The notes below the pieces were generated by a model. The model was given only the letters and a program-made list of their open reading frames with translations, had not been told where the DNA came from and did not search any database. The position numbers and the translations under genes were made by a program. 64,000 nt of DNA from Butyrivibrio sp. CAG:318 (GTDB lineage Bacteria > Bacillota > Clostridia > Lachnospirales > Lachnospiraceae). Positions 52,734 through 61,210 of the stretch are shown one piece after another. Location: NCBI GenBank assembly GCA_000431815.1, contig FR889250.1, positions 62,725-126,724 of the forward strand. Reading direction: 5' to 3'. How positions within the stretch are numbered: the first letter of the stretch is position 1; every line of letters begins with the position of its first letter.

Positions 52734-54536
52734 TTATCTTATTGTTTTGTAAAGTGGTCCGTATGCAGCACATGCCCTGTAATCCTGACCTTCTTTATCC
52801 ATACCGAAAGCATTCCATGCCGATGGCCTGAAAATCTTGCTCTCATCAACATTATGCATTGCAACCGGAATTCTTAAGATTGAACATAATGTAATAAGGT
52901 CTGCACCGATATGACCATATGAAATAGCACCATGGTTGGCACCCCAGTTATTCATAACATCATATGCAGTAGCGAAAGGTCCTTTACCTGTTGTGCGTGG
53001 AGCAAACCATGTACAAGGCCATGTATAATCCGTTCTCTTCCAGAGTTTGTCAGATACTTCTTCCGGAAGATTAAGTGTATACCCTTCGCAAATCTGTAAC
53101 ATCGGTCCAAGGCCCTTAACGAGGTTAAGTCTTATCATTGTTGCAGGCATCTCACTCTTGGTAACATATCTTGAAGAATATCCGCCGCCCCTGAAATATC
53201 CGAGATCCGCATAATTCCATGTCGTTGCATTAAGGATTGCTTCCTGGTCTTCTTCGGTGACGTCATACCATGGCTTCATAACGCCGTTGCCGTTCTCGTC
53301 TTTAGCTTCTCCGCATCCGTCAAGACATGCCGCACCTGAGTTGATAAGATGGATAAATCCGCCGGCTTCTTTGGCTCTGCCTTCAAGGTCATATCCGGTT
53401 GCTTTCTTAACCGCATCCGGGCTCCAGTATGTTCTTACATCAGCAAAAATCTGTGCTCTGTTGGTAAGAAGTTTCATGAAGAGCATTCCGAGACCGTTTA
53501 AAACATCATTCTCGGTTGCAAGAATATAAGGTTCTCTTGCTCCGTTCCAGTCAAATGATGTATTAAGAAGAGCTTCCGGGAAATCGCAGTTAGGATAAAA
53601 ATCAGTCCACTGTCTCTGACCCTGAAAACCTGCTGCAATTGCATTGTGTCCGACTTTTTCCTCTTCGCATCTGTCCGTAAGATTCTTGTTGCCGTTCATA
53701 AGGTCTTTTATTATAACCATCATCTTGACAACAAATTCCCAGTCTGCATCCTTGTGTTCCCTGGATTTCTGAAGATTATCCGGGTTCTTATCGAAACCTT
53801 CTTTGCATTTGGCTTTGGTCCAGGCGAGGGCCTTCTCGTATTCTGCTCTGTCATATATTTCTTCAGTCATTCTTCTGATGATCTCAACTTCATCCACGGA
53901 TTCGACTCTCATTCCAAGATATTCTTCTATGAAAGCCGGGTCAATGATTGAACCGCCGATTCCCATTGTAATGGAGCCTATCTGGAGATAGGATTTACCG
54001 CGCATTGTTGCGGCTGCTACTGCGGCACGTCCGAATCTTAAAAGCTTCTCTTCCACATCAGCCGGAATTGATGTATCGTCTGCTTCCTGAACGTCGTGTC
54101 CGTAAATTCCAAAAGCCGGGAGTCCCTTCTGCGCATGTGTCGCAAGAACTGATGCGAGGTATACGGCACCAGGTCTCTCGGTTCCGTTAAATCCCCATAC
54201 AGCCTTGATTGTCATAGGATCCATATCCATTGTCTCAGAGCCGTAACACCAGCAAGGAGTAACTGTAAGAGTGATATCTACACCTTCCTTGCGGAACTTG
54301 TCTGCGCAGGCTGCTGCTTCTCCGACGCGGCCGATTGTGGTATCGGCTATAACAACCTTAACCGGTTCGCCGTTTGAGTATCTTAAATTGTCGGTAAAAA
54401 GCTTTGCTGCTGCTTTTGCCATGTTCATTGTCTGGTCCTCAAGTGATTCTCTTACCTGAAGGACGCCTCTTCTTCCGTCAATTGTCGGGCGTATTCCGAT
54501 TACCGGATATGAGCCGACGTATCTGTTTTCTGCCAT
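52734..54536 (-). CDS. fucI: L-fucose isomerase
   Basis: Mn-dependent isomerase, L-fucose to L-fuculose, 600 residues (normal for FucI). The family begins VGSYPVIGIRPTIDGRRGVLQVRESLE; further blocks are WGFNGTERPGAVYLA and MGIGGSIIDP. First gene of the operon. The ATG at 54536 has GGGAGG 7 bases upstream; a TTG at 54551 would precede that site. A large AT-only inverted repeat lies over the promoter. Confidence 0.95.
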   Translation of the reverse strand: MAENRYVGSYPVIGIRPTIDGRRGVLQVRESLEDQTMNMAKAAAKLFTDNLRYSNGEPVKVVIADTTIGRVGEAAACADKFRKEGVDITLTVTPCWCYGSETMDMDPMTIKAVWGFNGTERPGAVYLASVLATHAQKGLPAFGIYGHDVQEADDTSIPADVEEKLLRFGRAAVAAATMRGKSYLQIGSITMGIGGSIIDPAFIEEYLGMRVESVDEVEIIRRMTEEIYDRAEYEKALAWTKAKCKEGFDKNPDNLQKSREHKDADWEFVVKMMVIIKDLMNGNKNLTDRCEEEKVGHNAIAAGFQGQRQWTDFYPNCDFPEALLNTSFDWNGAREPYILATENDVLNGLGMLFMKLLTNRAQIFADVRTYWSPDAVKKATGYDLEGRAKEAGGFIHLINSGAACLDGCGEAKDENGNGVMKPWYDVTEEDQEAILNATTWNYADLGYFRGGGYSSRYVTKSEMPATMIRLNLVKGLGPMLQICEGYTLNLPEEVSDKLWKRTDYTWPCTWFAPRTTGKGPFATAYDVMNNWGANHGAISYGHIGADLITLCSILRIPVAMHNVDESKIFRPSAWNAFGMDKEGQDYRACAAYGPLYKTIR

Positions 54537-54553
54537 TGTAATTCCTCCCAATG

Positions 54554-54582
54554 AAAATATTATAATAGCATTATAATATTTT
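54554..54582. promoter_or_regulatory. 29-bp inverted repeat over the fucI promoter
   Basis: Perfect 13-bp arms AAAATATTATAAT (54554-54566) and ATTATAATATTTT (54570-54582) around AGC. It lies 18 bp before the fucI start and contains TATAAT-like hexamers for the minus strand (possible pairing TTAACA at 54586-54591 with TATTAT at 54562-54567). It could be a dimeric operator or an mRNA leader hairpin. Confidence 0.6.
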
Positions 54583-54608
54583 ACTTGTTAAAATTCTTGT
54601 GTTATAAT
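54580..54608 (+). promoter_or_regulatory. Promoter of the AraC-type regulator
   Basis: TTTACT (54580-54585), a 17-bp spacer, and TATAAT (54603-54608) preceded by TGT, an extended -10. The -35 overlaps the fucI inverted repeat, so one bound protein could affect both directions. Confidence 0.6.
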
Positions 54609-54657
54609 CTGAATAAATATGACAATATTAACATTTATATAAAGAAGCAGGCTAAGA

Positions 54658-55500
54658 ATGAATTATTATGATTTTCATGAAAATAAACAGCAGGGAACGG
54701 ATGATTTTCCGATTGCATTTTATCATATCGAACCTACGGACACTCGTTATGAAATGCCATATCACTGGCATCATCAGATAGAAATAATTCGTGTAATTAA
54801 AGGTGCATTTCACCTGATTATCAACGGAGCCGTATATGATCTGCACGAAGGCGAAGCTGTATATATACAGGATGGTCTTTCACATGGAGGAACTCCGGAA
54901 GACTGCATTTACGAATGTGTTGTTTTTGATTTAAAAATAGTACAAAAATCCGAATATCGTACAGGCAGATTTCTTCGGGACCTGGCAAAGCACCGCATAT
55001 ATATACCGGCAGCCGCGATTGACGGTTCGCAATATGTGAATATGCTGTTTGATGCCCTTGGTTTGGAGTATGATGGATATGAAATGGACACAATCGCTTC
55101 ACTCCTATTAATACATTCTGAAATACTCCGGCGTAATGCTTATACAGCGGTTACGGATGACGTCGATGCAACATATGCACATTCTGCCAAATTCAAAAAA
55201 ATCCTCGACTATATCGAAGAACATTATAAGGAAAGCATATCCCTTGACGATATGGCAGCTGTATCGGAAATAACGCCGCAGTATCTGTGCCGATACTTCA
55301 AAGAAATGTCCGGGATGACCCCGACAAAATATCTTAATTATTACCGGATTGAACGTGCATGCGAACAGCTCGTTACCAGCTCCGTGTCAGTGACTGATGC
55401 CGCGCTTGAAAACGGATTTAATGATATAAGTTATTTTATCAAAACATTCCGCAAACAAAAAGGTGTCACACCTCACCAATATAAAAAGCGTAAGGTGTGA
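54658..55500 (+). CDS. AraC-family regulator of the fucose operon
   Basis: A 280-residue regulator. The N-terminal cupin sensor domain (about 10-100) includes MPYHWHHQIEIIRVIKG; the C-terminal double HTH (about 175-278) includes ISLDDMAAVSEITPQYLCRYF and the signature ISYFIKTFRKQKGVTPHQYKK. It is divergent from fucI, 121 bp apart, so it most likely controls L-fucose use; the inducer is inferred. Its last 40 bases hold a hairpin that serves as terminator of the convergent gene. Confidence 0.9.
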   Translation: MNYYDFHENKQQGTDDFPIAFYHIEPTDTRYEMPYHWHHQIEIIRVIKGAFHLIINGAVYDLHEGEAVYIQDGLSHGGTPEDCIYECVVFDLKIVQKSEYRTGRFLRDLAKHRIYIPAAAIDGSQYVNMLFDALGLEYDGYEMDTIASLLLIHSEILRRNAYTAVTDDVDATYAHSAKFKKILDYIEEHYKESISLDDMAAVSEITPQYLCRYFKEMSGMTPTKYLNYYRIERACEQLVTSSVSVTDAALENGFNDISYFIKTFRKQKGVTPHQYKKRKV

Positions 55501-55503
55501 CAC
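55458..55503 (-). terminator. Terminator inside the 3' end of the AraC gene
   Basis: An 11-bp stem GTGTCACACCT (55463-55473) pairs with AGGTGTGACAC (55493-55503). On the minus strand it is followed by CTTTTTGTTT, a U-tract for the MalT-like gene ending at 55508. The 5' two thirds of it lie in araC coding sequence. Confidence 0.8.
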
Positions 55504-55507
55504 TGTC

Positions 55508-57997
55508 TTATTGAAAATATTTTGCCAGTTCATTTCTTGATGATATACCGAGTTTGCTGAATATTACTTTGAGATTGGATTTGACCGTACTCTCCGCGAT
55601 GAAAAGCTGCTCGGCTATCTGCTTGTTGGAATAGCGCTGGGCTGCAAGTTTCGCAACATCAAGTTCCCTTGCTGTCAACCCATAATTGTCATTATTGCCG
55701 GCCTTACGGGTAATTGACTTATATGAAGCCATATATTTTTTGGCAAGAGATTTGACCTTATCAATGAAATCCGAATATATGCTGTCATAATTCCATTCTT
55801 TTAGAATGCATTCAATATTCATATAATTCTCTACAAAAGGTATGATAAACATGCCGGGCATCGCCAGATTAATGGCTTCAGACATTATCTTGAATGCTTT
55901 TGTCCTGTTGCCGAGCTTGAAATTAGCATATGATATATACATATAAATGTATATCTTTGCCTGTGCACTGTTTATTACATCGGCGGCTTCAAGCATCTGT
56001 CCGCTTATTCCAAGAAAATTGTAATATTTTTCACTGATACAGAGATACATAGCGTAAATTATATTAGCATATGTTATATTTATATAATTCATCCGGCTGC
56101 GTATGGTGTTATAATCCGTCAGCCATTCCGTGACCGAATCACAATCATTCATAAGCATATGCATATATGATTCACACATATCTGCCATATTGACGTATTC
56201 GGCATCCATTCCATTGTTGTGATACTTGATTTTGTTCTTGAAATTGGACATATTACGTTTATAAGTATCATAATCGCCGTCAAAAATACATTTTCTTGTG
56301 AGAAGTAATAATACTCCAAGTATAATGCATGACTGCTCTGCTCCATCAGCCATATATAATACTTTGTGGCATAATATTTCGGCATCATTAACATCACCGC
56401 GGTTATACAAAACTTCTGCTTTAAAAAGTGCTTCAGCACCTTTGCCGTGATTCTCAGCCAGTTTATAATAGTCACTCATCAATACATCTGTCTGCCGGAT
56501 TTCAGTATCCGCATCGCCATCACATCTGTGATAAAGGTGGAACATTGACGGACATCCAAAAGTAAAAGGTATTCTCGATGTCGGTGTATTTACCGGTGCA
56601 TTGGAATATTCAAGAGCCTTTTTGTAAAATGAATGCATTATTTCAATATTATTAAACTGCGTATATCCCCTTATAAAATAAACAGTTCCCATTAGATTAT
56701 GTTTCTCACGATCCGTAACCGTTTCATTTCCCTCGACAGAATATACAATGTTCATAAGGTAATCAACAAGTCTTGATTTCTCATTATACATAAAAAGAAC
56801 AAGGCACATAACTGTTGCAAAATAATAGTATGATATACTCATATCTTCCGGGCAATTTGTAATAAGTTCCATGAAAAAATCTTTATTACATGGTTTGATA
56901 TATGGATATATCGCTTCAAATGTAGGCGTTGAACTGTATATCAGATCCCATTGACCGGCATTGTAGAAATATTTATACGCATCAAATATATCTCCGTTAT
57001 GCTGATAAAGACGCCCCATTTTAGTTACAATCTGCTGCTGTCTGTCCGCCGGCAGCAGTTCAAATTTCTTGTGCAGATAATTAAGAAAAATATGATGGAT
57101 ATAGTAACTTCTGTATGATTTATCAAACCGTACAAAGACAAGTTTACTCAAAAAATTCTCAACCTGATTCTCGTTATATCCGTTCGGGGCCATGTATTTG
57201 GCTTCTCTTAAAGTAAAGTGCTCAAGTTTCGATAAACCGACAAGAAAATCCCGTTCCCTGGCATTGATTCTGTCCCATATTGTTTCCTCAACAAGAGTAT
57301 CTATTGTTGCATAATTATTGAGCCTTTTATTTTGCACATAATCTATCATCTGCAGGTAAATTGCACTGATCCATCCATCACTGAATTCCCTGAGTGCTAT
57401 GGAATCTTTTTCAGAAATATGAATATGATTTTTGTCGAAAAAAATAACTATGTCTTCGGCAGTCAGTTCAAAATCTTCCTTGGATATATGCAATACCAGT
57501 TTTTTCCCTATAAGTTCAGCCAGTGTATTCGGAGGTGCAGTCTGCGATATGAATATAAAATGCAGATCATCCGGCAGAATATAAGGTATGGAACTTATAA
57601 AAAGATTATGAAATTCATCCGTAATCAGATGACAGTTATCAATTACTATATATGTCGGTTCTGTTACGGCAACATGTTTAATGATACTTCTGACTTCTGC
57701 AACAGTTTTTTCACTTTGGGGATAATCCAAAGTCTTAAGGAGTTTCTGCGCGTCTTTGTTAACCGCAAGGAAAGCATCACAAAAATCCGACCAGAATATA
57801 TCTCTGGAAGGATTACTGACATTGATCCATATGAATCTGCCAGTGGATGTCTGTGCATATTCACGTATTGCAGTTGTCTTTCCATAACCGGCCGGCGCAT
57901 CAATTACGACTACCGGATAATCCGGTATCATCGAAAGTTTGTAGGAAAGCCGGTCGTTAATATGAATTGTATTGTATTTATCCTCTCTGTTTCCCAC
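55508..57997 (-). CDS. MalT-like LuxR-family regulator (STAND ATPase)
   Basis: An 829-residue regulator: P-loop APAGYGKTT (34-42), Walker B YIVIDNCHLI, winged-helix and long TPR-like helical sensor region (about 330-760), and a C-terminal LuxR HTH (about 768-829) with LTARELDVAKLAAQRYSNKQIAEQL. Ligand and targets are unknown. The start is a GTG at 57997 with AGAGGA 7 bases upstream, 22 bp after gpsA; the longer frame overlaps gpsA by 110 bases. It is convergent with the AraC gene, so a link to fucose is possible but unproven. Confidence 0.9.
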   Translation of the reverse strand: MGNREDKYNTIHINDRLSYKLSMIPDYPVVVIDAPAGYGKTTAIREYAQTSTGRFIWINVSNPSRDIFWSDFCDAFLAVNKDAQKLLKTLDYPQSEKTVAEVRSIIKHVAVTEPTYIVIDNCHLITDEFHNLFISSIPYILPDDLHFIFISQTAPPNTLAELIGKKLVLHISKEDFELTAEDIVIFFDKNHIHISEKDSIALREFSDGWISAIYLQMIDYVQNKRLNNYATIDTLVEETIWDRINARERDFLVGLSKLEHFTLREAKYMAPNGYNENQVENFLSKLVFVRFDKSYRSYYIHHIFLNYLHKKFELLPADRQQQIVTKMGRLYQHNGDIFDAYKYFYNAGQWDLIYSSTPTFEAIYPYIKPCNKDFFMELITNCPEDMSISYYYFATVMCLVLFMYNEKSRLVDYLMNIVYSVEGNETVTDREKHNLMGTVYFIRGYTQFNNIEIMHSFYKKALEYSNAPVNTPTSRIPFTFGCPSMFHLYHRCDGDADTEIRQTDVLMSDYYKLAENHGKGAEALFKAEVLYNRGDVNDAEILCHKVLYMADGAEQSCIILGVLLLLTRKCIFDGDYDTYKRNMSNFKNKIKYHNNGMDAEYVNMADMCESYMHMLMNDCDSVTEWLTDYNTIRSRMNYINITYANIIYAMYLCISEKYYNFLGISGQMLEAADVINSAQAKIYIYMYISYANFKLGNRTKAFKIMSEAINLAMPGMFIIPFVENYMNIECILKEWNYDSIYSDFIDKVKSLAKKYMASYKSITRKAGNNDNYGLTARELDVAKLAAQRYSNKQIAEQLFIAESTVKSNLKVIFSKLGISSRNELAKYFQ

Positions 57998-58019
57998 TTC
58001 AATATCCTCTTTCCCGGAA

Positions 58020-59027
58020 TTACCAAGGCAGATCTGGATTCTCAATCTTGCGGTCGCGAAGCATAAGCTCTTTAACGCACTCTGATGCGTTTGCGTTATC
58101 AAAAAGTACACTGTTGACACTGTCAACAATAGGCATTTCTATATTGTATTTAACCGAGAGTTCATGCGCAGCTTTAGCCGAATATACACCTTCCACAACC
58201 ATATGGACTTCATCCATAGCTTCTTTCATGCTCTTTCCCTGTCCCATAAGGATGCCGGCACGTCTGTTGCGGCTGTGCATGCTTGCACATGTAACGATAA
58301 GGTCGCCCATTCCGGATAATCCGTAAAAAGTCTGGAGCTTTCCACCCATAGCGACTCCGAGTCTTGCAATTTCATGGATTCCCCTTGTGATAAGTGCAGC
58401 TTTGGTATTATCGCCGTATCCGAGACCGTCTGCGATTCCGGCAGCAAGTGCAATTACATTCTTAAGAGAACCACCGAGCTCAATACCTAATACATCAGGA
58501 CTGATATATACACGGAAAACTTCGCTCATAAAAATATTCTGAAGATATTCAGCATATTCTTTGGAATCCGCACCGATTACACATGTTGTGGGAATTCCCC
58601 GGCTTACCTCCTCTGCATGGCTCGGACCTGATAAAATTGCGATCCTGACATCAGGTATTTCTTCTCTGATGATTGCAGTCATTGTCATAAGTGAATCTTC
58701 TTCGATACCCTTAGCAACATTAACCATCTGTATGTTATTTATACCGAGCGAAGCGACTTCTTTTGCCGTGCTTCTTACAAAAGGTGAAGCCACCGCCATA
58801 ACCACGATATCAGCGTCAGCCACTACTGTTTTCAAATCTTCACAGAGTTTGATTTCCTTAGGAATCTTCACTCCCGGAAGCGATTTTTTGTTTTCGCCTT
58901 CTTCACGTATTCCGTCAAGTTCTGCCTTTACTTTGGACCAGACTGTTACATCATGTCCGTTATTGTTAAGAAGTATTGCAAGTCCGAGAGCCCATCCGCC
59001 GGCTCCGAGTATACTTAATTTAGCCAT
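58020..59027 (-). CDS. gpsA: NAD(P)-dependent glycerol-3-phosphate dehydrogenase
   Basis: Makes sn-glycerol 3-phosphate for phospholipids. The 335-residue protein has the Rossmann motif LGAGGWALGLAILL, VNVAKGIEEDS, the catalytic-Lys region GGSLKNVIALAAGIADG and GLSGMGDLIVT. Its ATG overlaps the plsY stop (TAATG); the pair supplies the first steps of membrane-lipid synthesis. Confidence 0.97.
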   Translation of the reverse strand: MAKLSILGAGGWALGLAILLNNNGHDVTVWSKVKAELDGIREEGENKKSLPGVKIPKEIKLCEDLKTVVADADIVVMAVASPFVRSTAKEVASLGINNIQMVNVAKGIEEDSLMTMTAIIREEIPDVRIAILSGPSHAEEVSRGIPTTCVIGADSKEYAEYLQNIFMSEVFRVYISPDVLGIELGGSLKNVIALAAGIADGLGYGDNTKAALITRGIHEIARLGVAMGGKLQTFYGLSGMGDLIVTCASMHSRNRRAGILMGQGKSMKEAMDEVHMVVEGVYSAKAAHELSVKYNIEMPIVDSVNSVLFDNANASECVKELMLRDRKIENPDLPW

Positions 59028-59692
59028 TACTTTTCTTCCTCCACCATATTCTTTTTGAGTTTGAACTCGTTCTCCTCGCCATGAAGAAGACGCTTTATGT
59101 TAGCTTTATGACGTACGAATGCAAGTATAACAAATACAAGCATTACAATTGTTGCTTCGATCGTTGTGGCTTTTGATAACAGGCCTCCGATAAGACCGAT
59201 GTGGTCAAACACAACAAATCCGGCAAACACGGAAAGTACCATGACAAGTGATCCTGCCGATACATATCTTGTTATAAAAAGTGTGAGCATGAATGCCGCA
59301 AATCCGAGCAGATCGAGCTGCCAGCATCCGAGCGATACGATAACGCCCGCAGTTGCCGCAATTCCTTTACCGCCTTTAAAATGTAAGTAAAAAGGAAAAT
59401 TATGACCGAGAACCGTACCGATTCCGGTATAAAGTACCAATAATGTCATACTGTCCGTATGTGTATTACGGAAAATAAGCCTTACGACAAGTGATGCCAG
59501 AACCGCCTTTAATATATCTCCCGCAAAAGTTATAAATCCTGCTTTCCAGCCAAGAGTCCTGAGAGCATTGGTTGTTCCGGCATTGCCGCTTCCGTGCTCT
59601 CTTATGTCTATATGATTAATTTTACCGTATATAAAACCGGTCTGAAACATACCAAACACATATCCGATTATAAGACACAACAGTCTTTCCAT
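59027..59692 (-). CDS. plsY: Acyl-phosphate:glycerol-3-phosphate acyltransferase
   Basis: Integral membrane enzyme of 221 residues that acylates glycerol 3-phosphate from acyl phosphate. It has the motifs GSGNAGTTNALRTLG, LGHNFPFYLHFKGGKGIAA and FVRHKANIKRLLHG. The C-terminal charged tail (about 200-221) is slightly long. AAGGAG precedes the ATG. Confidence 0.97.
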   Translation of the reverse strand: MERLLCLIIGYVFGMFQTGFIYGKINHIDIREHGSGNAGTTNALRTLGWKAGFITFAGDILKAVLASLVVRLIFRNTHTDSMTLLVLYTGIGTVLGHNFPFYLHFKGGKGIAATAGVIVSLGCWQLDLLGFAAFMLTLFITRYVSAGSLVMVLSVFAGFVVFDHIGLIGGLLSKATTIEATIVMLVFVILAFVRHKANIKRLLHGEENEFKLKKNMVEEEK

Positions 59693-59708
59693 GATGTAAA
59701 TTGCTCCT

Positions 59709-61034
59709 TTATTCCTTTTCTCCGCGTTCTCTTATAATGAACCTGAGTGATGTTCCGCGAAAACCGAATGCCTCGCGTATTTTGTTCTCGATATAACGGG
59801 TATACGAGAAATGCATAAGTTTCTTGTCATTTACAAACACAATAAATGTAGGCGGTTTAACCGCTACTTGTGTCATATAGAATATCTTAAGCCTGCGTCC
59901 TTTATCCGAAGGCGGCTGCTGCAAAGCAACAGCTTCACTTAAGATTTCATTGAGAACACCCGTCTGTACACGCATATTCTGGTTCTCAACGACCATGTCT
60001 ATCATATCATACAATTTCACAAGACGCTGGCCGCTCAAAGCTGATACGAACATGATCTCGGCATACGGTATAAATGAAAGTACATCCTTGATGCGCTTTG
60101 TATGCTCATATATTGTCTTATCGTTCTTGGCCACCGCATCCCATTTATTGACGACAACTATTATACCCTTGCCGCGTTCATGTGCAATTCCGGCAATCTT
60201 GGCATCCTGCTCGGTTACGCCTTCCGTAGCATCGATGACAACAAGAACAACATCAGCACGCTCAACAGCCGTTACTGCACGTATTATGCTGTAACGTTCG
60301 ATTTCTTCCTTAATCTTATTCTTGCGGCGGAGTCCTGCTGTATCAATAAATACATAATCTCTTCCATTGTAACGAATCTCGGTATCAATGGCATCCCTTG
60401 TGGTGCCGGCAATATCCGATACGATAACCCGGTTCTCTCCGCTTAATCTGTTGATGATTGAAGACTTGCCAACGTTAGGTTTACCTACGATTGCGATACG
60501 CGGTCTGTCATCAAGCGCATCCTCAAGCGCACTCTCATCAAAATGGCTTACCACTTCGTCAAGCATATCTCCAAGCCCGAGCTTACCTACTGATGATATC
60601 GGGAACGGATCGCCGATTCCGAGATTATAGAATTCATATACATCGGCCATCATCTTATCAAAATTATCGACCTTATTTACGACAAGAACAACCGGCTTGC
60701 CGCTGCGTCTTAACATGTCCGCAACCTTGGAATCCGAATCCACAAGACCCTGTCTGACATCAGTCATAAACATGATCACATCAGCAGTCGCAATGGCTAT
60801 CTCTGCCTGTTCACGCATCTGCGAAAGTATTATATCCTTGGAATCCGGTTCTATTCCTCCGGTATCTATTAACGTAAAATTATAATTAAGCCATGAAACA
60901 TCCGCATAAATCCGGTCTCTTGTAACACCCGGTGTATCCTTTACTATGGATATCTGTTCACCGGCGAGCGCGTTAAAAAGAGTCGACTTACCGACATTCG
61001 GACGTCCGACTATGGCTACTACAGGTTTACTCAT
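59709..61034 (-). CDS. der: Ribosome-assembly GTPase Der (EngA)
   Basis: Double-GTPase needed for 50S subunit assembly; 441 residues. First G domain GRPNVGKST (8-16), DTPGV and NKVD; second G domain GKPNVGKSS near residue 184, DIAGTT and NKWD; then a C-terminal KH domain. The start at 61034 gives normal length. The Der-PlsY-GpsA order is common in Firmicutes. Confidence 0.97.
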   Translation of the reverse strand: MSKPVVAIVGRPNVGKSTLFNALAGEQISIVKDTPGVTRDRIYADVSWLNYNFTLIDTGGIEPDSKDIILSQMREQAEIAIATADVIMFMTDVRQGLVDSDSKVADMLRRSGKPVVLVVNKVDNFDKMMADVYEFYNLGIGDPFPISSVGKLGLGDMLDEVVSHFDESALEDALDDRPRIAIVGKPNVGKSSIINRLSGENRVIVSDIAGTTRDAIDTEIRYNGRDYVFIDTAGLRRKNKIKEEIERYSIIRAVTAVERADVVLVVIDATEGVTEQDAKIAGIAHERGKGIIVVVNKWDAVAKNDKTIYEHTKRIKDVLSFIPYAEIMFVSALSGQRLVKLYDMIDMVVENQNMRVQTGVLNEILSEAVALQQPPSDKGRRLKIFYMTQVAVKPPTFIVFVNDKKLMHFSYTRYIENKIREAFGFRGTSLRFIIRERGEKE

Positions 61035-61081
61035 ATCTGTATTTAATCCTTTCAATCTGTTTAATGTCACATCTTCTTAAT

Positions 61082-61110
61082 AATATAACAATATTTTCCC
61101 ACTTTGTAAA
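61082..61110 (-). promoter_or_regulatory. Promoter of the der-plsY-gpsA operon
   Basis: TTTACA (61105-61110) and TATATT (61082-61087) on the minus strand with a 17-bp spacer. Confidence 0.7.
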
Positions 61111-61117
61111 GATTCAC

Positions 61118-61146
61118 TTGACTATGTTTTTTAAGACAATTATACT
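61118..61146 (+). promoter_or_regulatory. Promoter of the PRPP synthetase gene
   Basis: TTGACT (61118-61123) and TATACT (61141-61146) with a 17-bp spacer, back-to-back with the der promoter and 65 bp before the start codon. Confidence 0.75.
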
Positions 61147-61210
61147 TGAATAGAATATGGCAGTAAGTAAAGACTAACTGTCAAATACAATATGATATAA
61201 GGAAACTGTT

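Noticed and set aside
57332..58066. 244-codon open frame on the plus strand
   Set aside because: It is antisense to the MalT-like gene, has no ribosome site, and its product is Tyr/Cys/Ile-rich with no recognisable domain; the minus-strand gene has clear motifs.
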